Shown here in pieces: positions 51,476-58,815 of a DNA stretch of 64,000 nucleotides. Under the pieces are notes generated by a model that was not told the origin of the DNA, made no database searches, and worked only from the letters and a program-made list of their open reading frames with translations. How positions within the stretch are numbered: position 1 is the first letter of the stretch; the number at the start of each line of letters is the position of its first letter. The stretch lies in the NCBI GenBank assembly GCA_038746605.1, contig JBCDKM010000003.1:186001-250000 (forward strand). Direction: 5' to 3'. Position numbers and translations under genes: made by a program. The stretch is from Rubricoccus sp038746605. Its GTDB lineage: Bacteria; Bacteroidota; Rhodothermia; Rhodothermales; Rubricoccaceae.

Positions 51476-54400
51476 GTGATCCGCTTCGCCCTCCTGCTCC
51501 TCTTTGCGGTGCCCGCCCTCGCGCAGGGCCCTGCGCCTGGCGTCGCCGTCCGGTTCGACCGTCTCGGTGCCGAGGACGGCCTCTCGCAGTCGTCGGTCCT
51601 CGCCGTCGTGCAGGACCGCCACGGGTTCCTCTGGTTCGGCACGCAGGACGGCCTCAACCGCTACGACGGCGTCCGCGTCACGACCTACCGCCACGACCCG
51701 GCCGCGCCCGACGACGGCCTCCCGACGAGCTACGTCCAGACCCTCGCCGAGACCCGCGATGGCGCGCTCTGGGTCGGCACCTGGGGCGGAGGCCTCGCGA
51801 GGATGGACCCTGAGACGGAGCGGTTCACCGTCTTCCGCCACGACGAGGCCGACGACGCGAGCCTCCCGGGCGACATCGTGACGGCGCTCTACGAGGATGC
51901 CGCTGGGCGCCTCTGGATCGGCACGGATGGCGGTCTCGCCTGGCACGATCCGCGCGGTGGCACGGTCCGCCGCTACGCCGAGGCGGCCCTACCCGACCCC
52001 TTCGTGTGGAGTCTGACCGGCACGCCGGACGGGCACCTCTGGGTCGGCACTTTCCGTGCGGGCGCCTTCCGTGTGGACCCGAGCACCGGCCGCTGGCGCA
52101 CCTACCGCCACGATCCCGAGGACCCCGCGAGTCTCGGCGCCGATGACAACGCGCTCGTCCGTGTGGACCGCCAGGGGGCCGTCTGGGTGGGTACGGGCGC
52201 GGGGCTCAACGAGCAGACCCCGGACGGATGGCGCCGTCACTCCGCCGCCACGGGCCTCTGCGGCGATTACGTCTACGACCTCCGGCAGACGGCCGACGGA
52301 TCCGTCTGGGTCGCGACTGGCGACGGAGGGCTTTGCCGACGCGCGCCCGGCGCTGAGGTCTGGGAAGCGTTCCGTCACAACGCCGCCGACCCCACCAGTC
52401 TTCCGAAGGACGTGGTGCGAACGCTCTGGGAGAGCCGTGCGGGCACGCTCTGGATCGGGACGGACGGTGGTGGCGCGGCGGCCTACACCGGTGCGAGCGA
52501 GCGCCTCGGGCTCTACCTCCCCGACCCGCTCAGCGATGCATCCTTGCCGTACCCGTATGTCTGGTCGCTCCACCAGACCGCCGATGGATCCGTCTGGGCT
52601 GGAACCGACGGCGGTGGCCTGGCCCGCCTCGATCCCGCCACGGGCACCTTCGCGACGCTCACCCATCGCGAAGGCGATCCTACGAGCCTCGGCGCTGACG
52701 TGATTCTTTCCCTGGAGGAATCACGCGATGGGCGCCTATGGGTCGGCACCTTCGATGCGGGTCTGGACCGGCTGAACCCATCCACAGGTCGCATCGAGCA
52801 CTTCCCCGCAGACGACACCGGCGAGGCGGGGCCGCCCGTCTCCACCGTCACAGCGCTCCACGAGGACGCGGCAGGCGCGCTCTGGGTCGGGACCTGGGAC
52901 GGTGGCCTCGCGCGGTTCGCGGACGGTGCCTGGCAAACGTGGCAACACGACCCGGACGATCCCGCGAGCCTCCCGAACAACGTCATCACCGCGCTCCGGC
53001 CTGCGTCGGGCGGCGGGCTCTGGATCGGGACGTACGGCGGCGGGCTGGTCCATCGCGCGGCAGACGGCGCCTTCCGCCAGTGGGACGGCGGCACGGACCA
53101 GCCCCTCGCGCACTCCACCGTCTACGGCGTCCACGAGGACGACGCAGGCGTGGTCTGGATCGCGACGGCGGGCGGCGGCCTGAACCGCCTCGACCCGCGC
53201 ACGAGCGAGGTCCGTGTGCTGACGACCAACGACGGCCTTCCGCACAACATCATCTACGCGGTGCTGCCCGGCCCGGAGGGCGCGCTCTGGTTAACGACCA
53301 ACGCGGGTCTCGCGCGGTTGGACCCGGCGACCGGCGATGTGCGCACGTTCGGCGTCGCGCAGGGCGCACAGGGTCCCGAGTTCAACTCTGGCTCGGCGTT
53401 CCGCGCGAGGGACGGGAGCTTGCTCATCGGCGGTACGAACGGGTTCAACTGGTTCGATCCCCGCGAGGTCGCCGGGGTCGGCTCGCCGCCTGAGGTCGTC
53501 CTGACGGGCATGCGTCGTTTCGATGAGCCGGTTCGCCTCGCGAGCGCCTTTACCACGGTGGACCGGGTCGCGCTCTCGCACCGCGACAACTTCGTCACGC
53601 TGGAGTTTGCGGCGCCCGGAGCGCCCGGCGCTGCGGACCTTCGCTACGCCTTCCAGCTAGACGGCGTGGACCCGGACTGGCGCGAGACGACTGGCGACCG
53701 TCCCGAGGCGTCGTACACAGACCTCACGCCCGGCACGTACACCTTCCGTGTCCGCGCTGCCGGGCCGGACGGTGTCTGGGGTGAGGACCGCGAACTGTCC
53801 GTCCGCGTCGTGCCACCGTGGTGGGGCACGTGGTGGGCGCGCACGCTCGGCGCGGTGGCGCTTCTCGGCGCCGGGTTTGGGCTTGTTCGCACCCGCCGCC
53901 AGCGAGAGGAGCGCGAGGCCGAGCGCCAGAACGAAGAGGCCCGCGAGGCCCAGCGCCGCCTCGCCGAAGGCCGCGAGGCCGAACGCCTCCGCCTCGCCCG
54001 CGACCTCCACGACGGCCCTCTCCAGGACCTCTACGGCGCGCGCTTCCGACTCGAAACCCTCGGCGATGCTCTCGGCGGCGACGCACAACCGGACGTGGCT
54101 CGTGCCCAGACGACCGCCGAGGCGGTCGAGGAAACACTCCTGGACGTGAGCCAGCAACTCCGAGCCGTCTGCACCGAGTTGCGCCCGCCCGTCCTCGGCG
54201 CGATGGGTGTCGCGCGCGCCCTCCGCGCCGACGCCGACCGCCTCGCCGCCGAGCACCCCGGCGTCCAAATCGATCTCGATCTCCAGGCCGAGGGCCTCCG
54301 CCTCGGAGATGCCGCGCGGGTGGCCGTCTACCGCATCGCGAAGGAGGCGCTCGCCAACGCGCTCCGCCACGCCGCGCCCTCTCGCCTCCGCCTCGCCACT

Positions 54401-54616
54401 ACAGAAACCGACGATCAGTTCACCGTGACAGTAGAGGACGATGGGCAGGGGTTCGATGTCCCACCGCGATGGGCTGTCCTCGCCCGCGAGGGCCATCTCG
54501 GGCTGGCAGGTGCCTCCGAGCGCGCCGAGGCCGTAAGCGGGACCTTTGCGGTCCAGTCCGCACCCGGCCGTGGCACCACGGTCTCGGTCTCCGTCCCGCT
54601 GACCCCAGAGCCATGA
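51476..54616 (+). CDS. Two-component propeller-type sensor histidine kinase
   Basis: 1046 aa from GTG 51476 (VIRFALLLLFAVPALAQ, a signal peptide). The frame is open upstream, and a GTG at 51443 is also possible. Residues ~20-700 are Reg_prop repeats (GFLWFGTQDGLNRYDG, LWVGTWGGGLARMD and about a dozen more), forming two seven-bladed periplasmic propellers. A Y_Y_Y domain (~700-770) precedes the membrane helix WWARTLGAVALLGAGFGLV. The kinase core is of the HisKA_3/NarL class: phospho-acceptor His845 (ARDLHDGPLQ), with N-box KEALANALRHA and G-box GQGF. It overlaps its response regulator by 4 nt. Sugar-polymer sensing is common for such propellers in Bacteroidetes, but the ligand here is unknown. 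Confidence 0.9.
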   Translation: MIRFALLLLFAVPALAQGPAPGVAVRFDRLGAEDGLSQSSVLAVVQDRHGFLWFGTQDGLNRYDGVRVTTYRHDPAAPDDGLPTSYVQTLAETRDGALWVGTWGGGLARMDPETERFTVFRHDEADDASLPGDIVTALYEDAAGRLWIGTDGGLAWHDPRGGTVRRYAEAALPDPFVWSLTGTPDGHLWVGTFRAGAFRVDPSTGRWRTYRHDPEDPASLGADDNALVRVDRQGAVWVGTGAGLNEQTPDGWRRHSAATGLCGDYVYDLRQTADGSVWVATGDGGLCRRAPGAEVWEAFRHNAADPTSLPKDVVRTLWESRAGTLWIGTDGGGAAAYTGASERLGLYLPDPLSDASLPYPYVWSLHQTADGSVWAGTDGGGLARLDPATGTFATLTHREGDPTSLGADVILSLEESRDGRLWVGTFDAGLDRLNPSTGRIEHFPADDTGEAGPPVSTVTALHEDAAGALWVGTWDGGLARFADGAWQTWQHDPDDPASLPNNVITALRPASGGGLWIGTYGGGLVHRAADGAFRQWDGGTDQPLAHSTVYGVHEDDAGVVWIATAGGGLNRLDPRTSEVRVLTTNDGLPHNIIYAVLPGPEGALWLTTNAGLARLDPATGDVRTFGVAQGAQGPEFNSGSAFRARDGSLLIGGTNGFNWFDPREVAGVGSPPEVVLTGMRRFDEPVRLASAFTTVDRVALSHRDNFVTLEFAAPGAPGAADLRYAFQLDGVDPDWRETTGDRPEASYTDLTPGTYTFRVRAAGPDGVWGEDRELSVRVVPPWWGTWWARTLGAVALLGAGFGLVRTRRQREEREAERQNEEAREAQRRLAEGREAERLRLARDLHDGPLQDLYGARFRLETLGDALGGDAQPDVARAQTTAEAVEETLLDVSQQLRAVCTELRPPVLGAMGVARALRADADRLAAEHPGVQIDLDLQAEGLRLGDAARVAVYRIAKEALANALRHAAPSRLRLATTETDDQFTVTVEDDGQGFDVPPRWAVLAREGHLGLAGASERAEAVSGTFAVQSAPGRGTTVSVSVPLTPEP

Positions 54617-55260
54617 GCGCGTCCATCCGCGTCGTCCTCGCGGACGACCACCGCATCGTCCGCGAGGGCATCCGCGACCGTCTCGCGGCGGAGGCCGACA
54701 TCGAGGTCGTAGGCGAGGCTGCCGACGGCAAGACGGCTCTCCGCCTCGTCCGCGACGTGCAGCCGGACGTGGTGGTGCTGGACGTGGAGATGCCCGAGAT
54801 GACCGGCGTCGAGGTCGCTCGCGCTATCGCCACCGAGGGCCTCGCGTCGCGCGTCCTCGTCCTCTCCGGCTACGACGACGCTGAGTACGTCGGTGCGCTT
54901 TTGGACGCGGGCGCGGCGGGCTACCTCACGAAGGACGAGAGCCTCAAGAGCATCGTGGAGGCGGTGCGTGGGATCGCCTCGGGGGAGGACGGGTGGCTCT
55001 CGCGCCGTATCGCGGCTCAGGTGGTCAGCCTCCGCCGCCAGCCCGCCGAGGCGGGCACTCCCGGCGGCCTCACGCCGCGCGAGATCGACGTGCTCCGGCT
55101 CGTCGCGCGAGGGCGCACCAACGCCGAGGCGGCGGGCGAGCTGCACGTCTCGGAGTACACCGTCCGCAACCACCTCGCGAGCGTCTACAGCAAGCTGGCG
55201 GTGAGTAACCGCGCGGAGGCGACCGCCTGGGCCTGGCGCACAGGTCTGGTAGAGGGGTAG
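54613..55260 (+). CDS. NarL/LuxR-type response regulator
   Basis: 215 aa, ATG overlapping the kinase TGA (ATGA). The receiver domain has D11/D12, phospho-acceptor D57 (VVLDVEMPEMTG) and K107 (GYLTKDES). The output is a LuxR-type helix-turn-helix (LTPREIDVLRLVARGRTNAEAAGELHVSEYTVRNHLASVYSKLAV). It is the cognate partner of the sensor at 51476. The near-palindromes at 51400, 55378 and 58266 are candidate binding sites, which would make it autoregulatory and the regulator of the two downstream pairs. Confidence 0.92.
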   Translation: MSASIRVVLADDHRIVREGIRDRLAAEADIEVVGEAADGKTALRLVRDVQPDVVVLDVEMPEMTGVEVARAIATEGLASRVLVLSGYDDAEYVGALLDAGAAGYLTKDESLKSIVEAVRGIASGEDGWLSRRIAAQVVSLRRQPAEAGTPGGLTPREIDVLRLVARGRTNAEAAGELHVSEYTVRNHLASVYSKLAVSNRAEATAWAWRTGLVEG

Positions 55261-55377
55261 CCCGACCACACTGGACGGGCGAACGAGGGACGCTGCAGAA
55301 GACCGTCATCGGGCGCTCCGCAATCCCCCTTTGGTCCGCAGTCCCACAGCTCGTCGGTTCGTCGAGATCATGGGTTC

Positions 55378-55395
55378 CTGGTACGGATGCACCAG
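55378..55395 (+). promoter_or_regulatory. Operator candidate upstream of duplicated pair 1
   Basis: CTGGTACGGATGCACCAG, 90 bases before the small secreted gene at 55486. It is followed after 16 bases by a 21-base block (from ATGAGTCGTCC, 55412) that is repeated with the same spacing at 58300. The rest of 55261-55485 shows no gene. Confidence 0.55.
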
Positions 55396-55485
55396 TCCGT
55401 CTGGATCCAGAATGAGTCGTCCGCCTCACGCGAAGAGGCCGAGCCAAGGCCTAGCCTGGAAGCGTTCGCATTCCCCCGACGCTCC

Positions 55486-55914
55486 ATGCTCATCCCGCTC
55501 GTCCTCACACTGGCTCTCTCCGCCGCGCCCCCACGTCCGGTGCCCCCAGTGCCCGCTGCCGACGGGCTGCCATCTAGTATCTGGATCGCACCCGAAGGCG
55601 GCGTGCTCGGAAGCAACGTCATCGGGCCCGGAGGGGAGATCCGAGGTCTGTCTGGGTGGCAGGTCCGCCTCGGACCAGATGGCCGGTCCCACCTCGTCGG
55701 TCCTCGTCCCCGCACAGCGCGCGCTGCCGGTCAGTGGGACGACACCGTCCAGGTTGGCTCCGTCCGCCTCGCCGTGCGCACGGTCTCCCGCGACGCGCTC
55801 TCTGTGTACGTCGCCGGGCGATTCAGCCGCAGCGGCACCCACCGCTCGTTTCTCCTCCGATGGAACGCTAGCACCGGCGCGTGGGCGGAAGCCTCCCGGA
55901 TCCCCTCCTCTTGA
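55486..55914 (+). CDS. Small secreted protein, copy 1
   Basis: 142 aa from ATG 55486 (MLIPLVLTLALSAAPP, a signal peptide). The open frame upstream reads through the operator region and is not used. The mature part has GWQVRLGPDGRSHLVGPRPRTARAAGQWDD, LAVRTVSRDALSVYVAGRF and RSFLLRWNASTGAWAEAS, closely matching the gene at 58371. It may form a beta-rich domain. Family unknown. It precedes a T9SS protein by 44 bases, probably one operon. Confidence 0.75.
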   Translation: MLIPLVLTLALSAAPPRPVPPVPAADGLPSSIWIAPEGGVLGSNVIGPGGEIRGLSGWQVRLGPDGRSHLVGPRPRTARAAGQWDDTVQVGSVRLAVRTVSRDALSVYVAGRFSRSGTHRSFLLRWNASTGAWAEASRIPSS

Positions 55915-55958
55915 ACTCCTCTCACCACCGGGCGTTCGCCCGTCATCCCCGCAGACCC

Positions 55959-58136
55959 ATGCTTCGCCTTTCTTCTCTACTCGCCCTGGTAGCGCTCGCC
56001 GCTCTGGTGCTCGCCCCGGGCGCCCGCGCTCAGACGGGTACCGCCCAGGTGTTTCTCTCCCCGGCTGACTTCGCCGGACCCTCCACGGGCGCCCCCGCCC
56101 TGGACGGGCTCGCCGTCGATTTCTACGAGATCGGAACGCAGACACTCGCCTTCTCCGGTGTGGTCGGTGCCGACTCCACCGCGACCGTCCAGAATGCACC
56201 GGTCGGTACCTACGTCGCCCTTCTCGCGCCGAACACGAGCTGGACGAACGCGCTTCCTCTGGGGCCCGTCAGTGTCTCGCCGGATGGAGGCAGTCCGGGT
56301 TTTCTACTCGTCTCCCCTGTTACCGATGACGACGGCCTCGTCAGTGGGCAAATCACCGATGGTGATACAGGTGATCCGGTGCCGTTCCTGATCGGTGTCG
56401 CCAGTTCGGAGTGTGATTTCAGCGAGGCATTCTGCACGGGTGCCTTCCAGATTTTCACGACGGACGCGTCCGGGACCTACGGCTTCCCTGCTGATCCCGG
56501 TGAGGCTACTGTCTCGCTGTTCTTCCTCCCGGACTTCCTCGGCCTGGGCTTCTCGTCCTCGCTGCTCTACGAGCCGGTGGAGCGAGCCGTCTCCGTGACG
56601 GCTGGAGCCACGACGACACTGAACATCGCGCTCGATGCACGCGGAACGGGCTTCCTCTCGGGCATCGTGACGGATCCCTCGGGCGCGCCTGCTGCGGGCG
56701 TCCCAGTGGAGCTTGGCTCGACGGACAACCTTTACTTCGCGCAGGTCACGACGGGCCCCGATGGCAGCTACGCCGCGGAGCTTCCCGAGGCGGACTACCT
56801 CGTGCGGGCCTCCGGGTCTTCCATCGGTGCGCTAGACGTGTACTATGACGGCGCCTTCGATCCTACGTCCGCCACGCCAGTCACCGTCGCGGAGGACGCG
56901 ACCGTCACAGGCATCGACATCGCGCTGGAGGCTCTGCCCTCCTCTCTCACGGCGACCGTTCAGGGGATCGTGACGGACGCGGCCGGTACGCCTCTGGACG
57001 GGATCACCGTGGGCATGTACAACTGGGCGGAGAACTTCTTCCTCCCAGTCGCAGAGGGCGTCTCCGGTGCCGACGGGTCGTACGAGATCACGTACTCCAG
57101 CCTCGCGCTCGTGAATGCGCCGCTGCTCATTGGCGTCGTGGATGAGAACTACGAGTGGCAGTTCTACGACGGCAAGCCGACGTTCTCTGTCGCGGACTTC
57201 CTCCGTGTGGGCGTTCAGGACACGACGTTCACGGGGATCGATTTCTCGCTCCTTCCCATCGGTGGCGACGGTCCCGGTTTCAGTATCAGCGGGACGGTGT
57301 CCGACGGCGACTCCGGCGGAGCCATCGGGCAGGCGCTCATCGCGGCTGCGGATCTGGAAGACGGGAGCCTCCACTACGGCGTCTCGGATGCCTCTGGCGC
57401 GTACCGGATCCAGGGCCTTCCCGAGGGCGACTACGTGGTGCTCTTCACCAAGGAGGAGTACGCCCCTGAGTTCTGGCCCGACGCCCGTAGTTGGACCCGC
57501 GCGTCCACGGTGACGGTCTCGGCCGACGTGCAGAACGTGAACGCGCTCATGGGCGGCTTGAACCGCCCCGTCCGCGCCCGAGGCGTGCTCGAAGAGAGCA
57601 CTCTTCAAGGCACGGTCCGCGATGCCGAGGGTCAGCCTCTCGTCGGTGCCCTCATCACGGCCAGTGTGGGTGAGGAGGTCATCGAGTTCGCGCTAACCGA
57701 CGCGCGCGGTGGCTACGCCCTCGACTCCCTGCCGCCCTCGGTGGTGGATGTCCGGGTGGACCTTCCCCGCTTTGAGGTCGCGGAAGAGACGACCACGATG
57801 TACGGTGGCAGCGGGGTCCTGTCCTTCGACCTCATGCCGCGCCTCGTGGTATCTAACGAGCCGGTGCGTGGCGAGGACGAGGGCGTCCTTCAGGTCATCC
57901 CGAACCCCACGCGTGGCGAGGCCTCAGTGGCCTTCTCGCTCCCCGAAGGTGCCGACGTGCGCGTCGCGGTGTACGACATGCTCGGCCGCGAGGTCGCCGT
58001 CGTAGCGGAGGGCGCTCGTGCCGAAGGGACTCACACCGCCCGCCTCGGCACCGAGGCGATGGCACCGGGCCTCTACCTCGTCCGGGTGGAGACTGCTGAG
58101 GGCGTGCAGTCCGTCCGGTTCACCGTCGTGCGCTGA
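55959..58136 (+). CDS. T9SS-exported carboxypeptidase-regulatory-like protein, copy 1
   Basis: 725 aa from ATG 55959 with signal peptide MLRLSSLLALVALAALVLAPGARA; the mature start is QTGTAQVF. Six or so CNA-B/carboxypeptidase-regulatory-like domains follow (FLSGIVTDPSGAPAAGVPVEL...DGSYAAELPEADYLV...YYDGAFDPTSATPVTV). The final ~75 residues form the T9SS sorting domain (PNPTRGEASVAFSLPEG...DMLGREVAVVAEGAR), identical over its length to that of the 58816 protein. Within it lies the segment HTARLGTEAMAPG encoded by a dispersed palindrome. Likely a surface protein under the kinase/regulator at 51476-55260 (inference). Confidence 0.85.
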   Translation: MLRLSSLLALVALAALVLAPGARAQTGTAQVFLSPADFAGPSTGAPALDGLAVDFYEIGTQTLAFSGVVGADSTATVQNAPVGTYVALLAPNTSWTNALPLGPVSVSPDGGSPGFLLVSPVTDDDGLVSGQITDGDTGDPVPFLIGVASSECDFSEAFCTGAFQIFTTDASGTYGFPADPGEATVSLFFLPDFLGLGFSSSLLYEPVERAVSVTAGATTTLNIALDARGTGFLSGIVTDPSGAPAAGVPVELGSTDNLYFAQVTTGPDGSYAAELPEADYLVRASGSSIGALDVYYDGAFDPTSATPVTVAEDATVTGIDIALEALPSSLTATVQGIVTDAAGTPLDGITVGMYNWAENFFLPVAEGVSGADGSYEITYSSLALVNAPLLIGVVDENYEWQFYDGKPTFSVADFLRVGVQDTTFTGIDFSLLPIGGDGPGFSISGTVSDGDSGGAIGQALIAAADLEDGSLHYGVSDASGAYRIQGLPEGDYVVLFTKEEYAPEFWPDARSWTRASTVTVSADVQNVNALMGGLNRPVRARGVLEESTLQGTVRDAEGQPLVGALITASVGEEVIEFALTDARGGYALDSLPPSVVDVRVDLPRFEVAEETTTMYGGSGVLSFDLMPRLVVSNEPVRGEDEGVLQVIPNPTRGEASVAFSLPEGADVRVAVYDMLGREVAVVAEGARAEGTHTARLGTEAMAPGLYLVRVETAEGVQSVRFTVVR
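58041..58058. repeat. Dispersed palindrome inside a T9SS sorting domain
   Basis: CGCCTCGG and CCGAGGCG with a 2-base loop, read in frame as ARLGTEA. The other sorting domains here have W-based sequence (for example GWHVVEW) at the same place. Confidence 0.65.
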
Positions 58137-58157
58137 CCTCTCCGGGTTTCAATGCAG

Positions 58158-58192
58158 CGGCCCCGCTGGCTTCGGCTGGCGGGGCCGTTTTT
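58158..58192 (+). terminator. Intrinsic terminator after T9SS protein copy 1
   Basis: CGGCCCCGC (58158-58166) pairs with GCGGGGCCG (58179-58187), followed by TTTTT. Confidence 0.85.
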
Positions 58193-58200
58193 CGGTGGGC

Positions 58201-58229
58201 CCGCCTCGGTCCCTGCGCGGAGGCCCCGG
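58201..58229. repeat. Degenerate copy of the dispersed palindromic element
   Basis: The left arm CCGCCTCGG is intact but the right arm has decayed to CCCCGGGGC. Its counterpart after copy 2 (61010) is intact. Confidence 0.5.
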
Positions 58230-58265
58230 GGCAGGGGAAGGCCGCAGCATCGGAATGAGGGGCGT

Positions 58266-58283
58266 CTGGTACGGATGCACTAG
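58266..58283 (+). promoter_or_regulatory. Operator candidate upstream of duplicated pair 2
   Basis: CTGGTACGGATGCACTAG, one base from the 55378 site. A 21-base block beginning ATGAGTCGTCC follows at 58300, again 16 bases further on. GCGTCTGGT just before it also precedes the 51400 site. Confidence 0.55.
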
Positions 58284-58370
58284 GCAAGGCATGTGCAAAA
58301 TGAGTCGTCCGCCTCACGCGGCTAGACCATTCCTCCCGCTACGTTTTCCCCTGTCCTCCTCTCGTCTCGC

Positions 58371-58769
58371 ATGTCCCTGGTCTCTGTCCTGCTGATTCTC
58401 CTGGCGCCTGCGCCGTCTCCCTCTGCCTCGGCGGTCCTGCCCGTGGACAGTCGTTCCACGCCGGGCTGGGTGTCCTCACAGGTCGTCGGTGTAAACGGAG
58501 AACTGAGACTGCTTCCAGGGTGGAGCGTGCGAGTCGGGCCGGATGGCCGGGCGCATCTCTTGGGCCCCACGCCTCGCGCGCCTCGTGCTGCGGGTCTCTG
58601 GGACGACCAGGCGACGGTCCGAGGCCTCCGTGTCGCGGTTCGTGTGACGGCCCGCGATAAAGCCGCTGTGTACGTCGAGGGCCGTTTCCACGACGGCTCA
58701 CGCGTCCGCTCCTTCCTGCTCCGCTGGGACGCCGCCAGCGGCGCGTGGTCCGAAGCGTCAGCTAGTTGA
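58371..58769 (+). CDS. Small secreted protein, copy 2
   Basis: 132 aa with signal peptide MSLVSVLLILLAPAPSPSASA. It matches copy 1 (GWSVRVGPDGRAHLLGPTPRAPRAAGLWDD, VAVYVEGRF type region, RSFLLRWDAASGAWSEAS). The spacing to the following T9SS gene (47 bases) is the same as in copy 1. A partner or chaperone role for the T9SS protein is conceivable but not shown. Confidence 0.75.
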   Translation: MSLVSVLLILLAPAPSPSASAVLPVDSRSTPGWVSSQVVGVNGELRLLPGWSVRVGPDGRAHLLGPTPRAPRAAGLWDDQATVRGLRVAVRVTARDKAAVYVEGRFHDGSRVRSFLLRWDAASGAWSEASAS

Positions 58770-58815
58770 ACCTCAACCCCTTGCCGCCGTTCAGGTGGCA
58801 CCTATTCCCCCCACC

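Larger units (their letters stand above)
57908..58200 (+). repeat. Near-identical block, copy 1 (sorting domain plus terminator)
   Basis: About 290 bases covering the 3' end of the 55959 gene, the stop and the terminator match 60716-61007 with roughly seven differences, while the upstream parts of the two genes are strongly diverged. Confidence 0.85.

Noticed and set aside
58300..58395. Short frame starting MSRPPHA after the operator candidate, as a possible leader peptide
   Set aside because: The matching start in pair 1 (55412) leads into a long frame in a different context, so the frame is not conserved; the shared block is more likely promoter or leader DNA.
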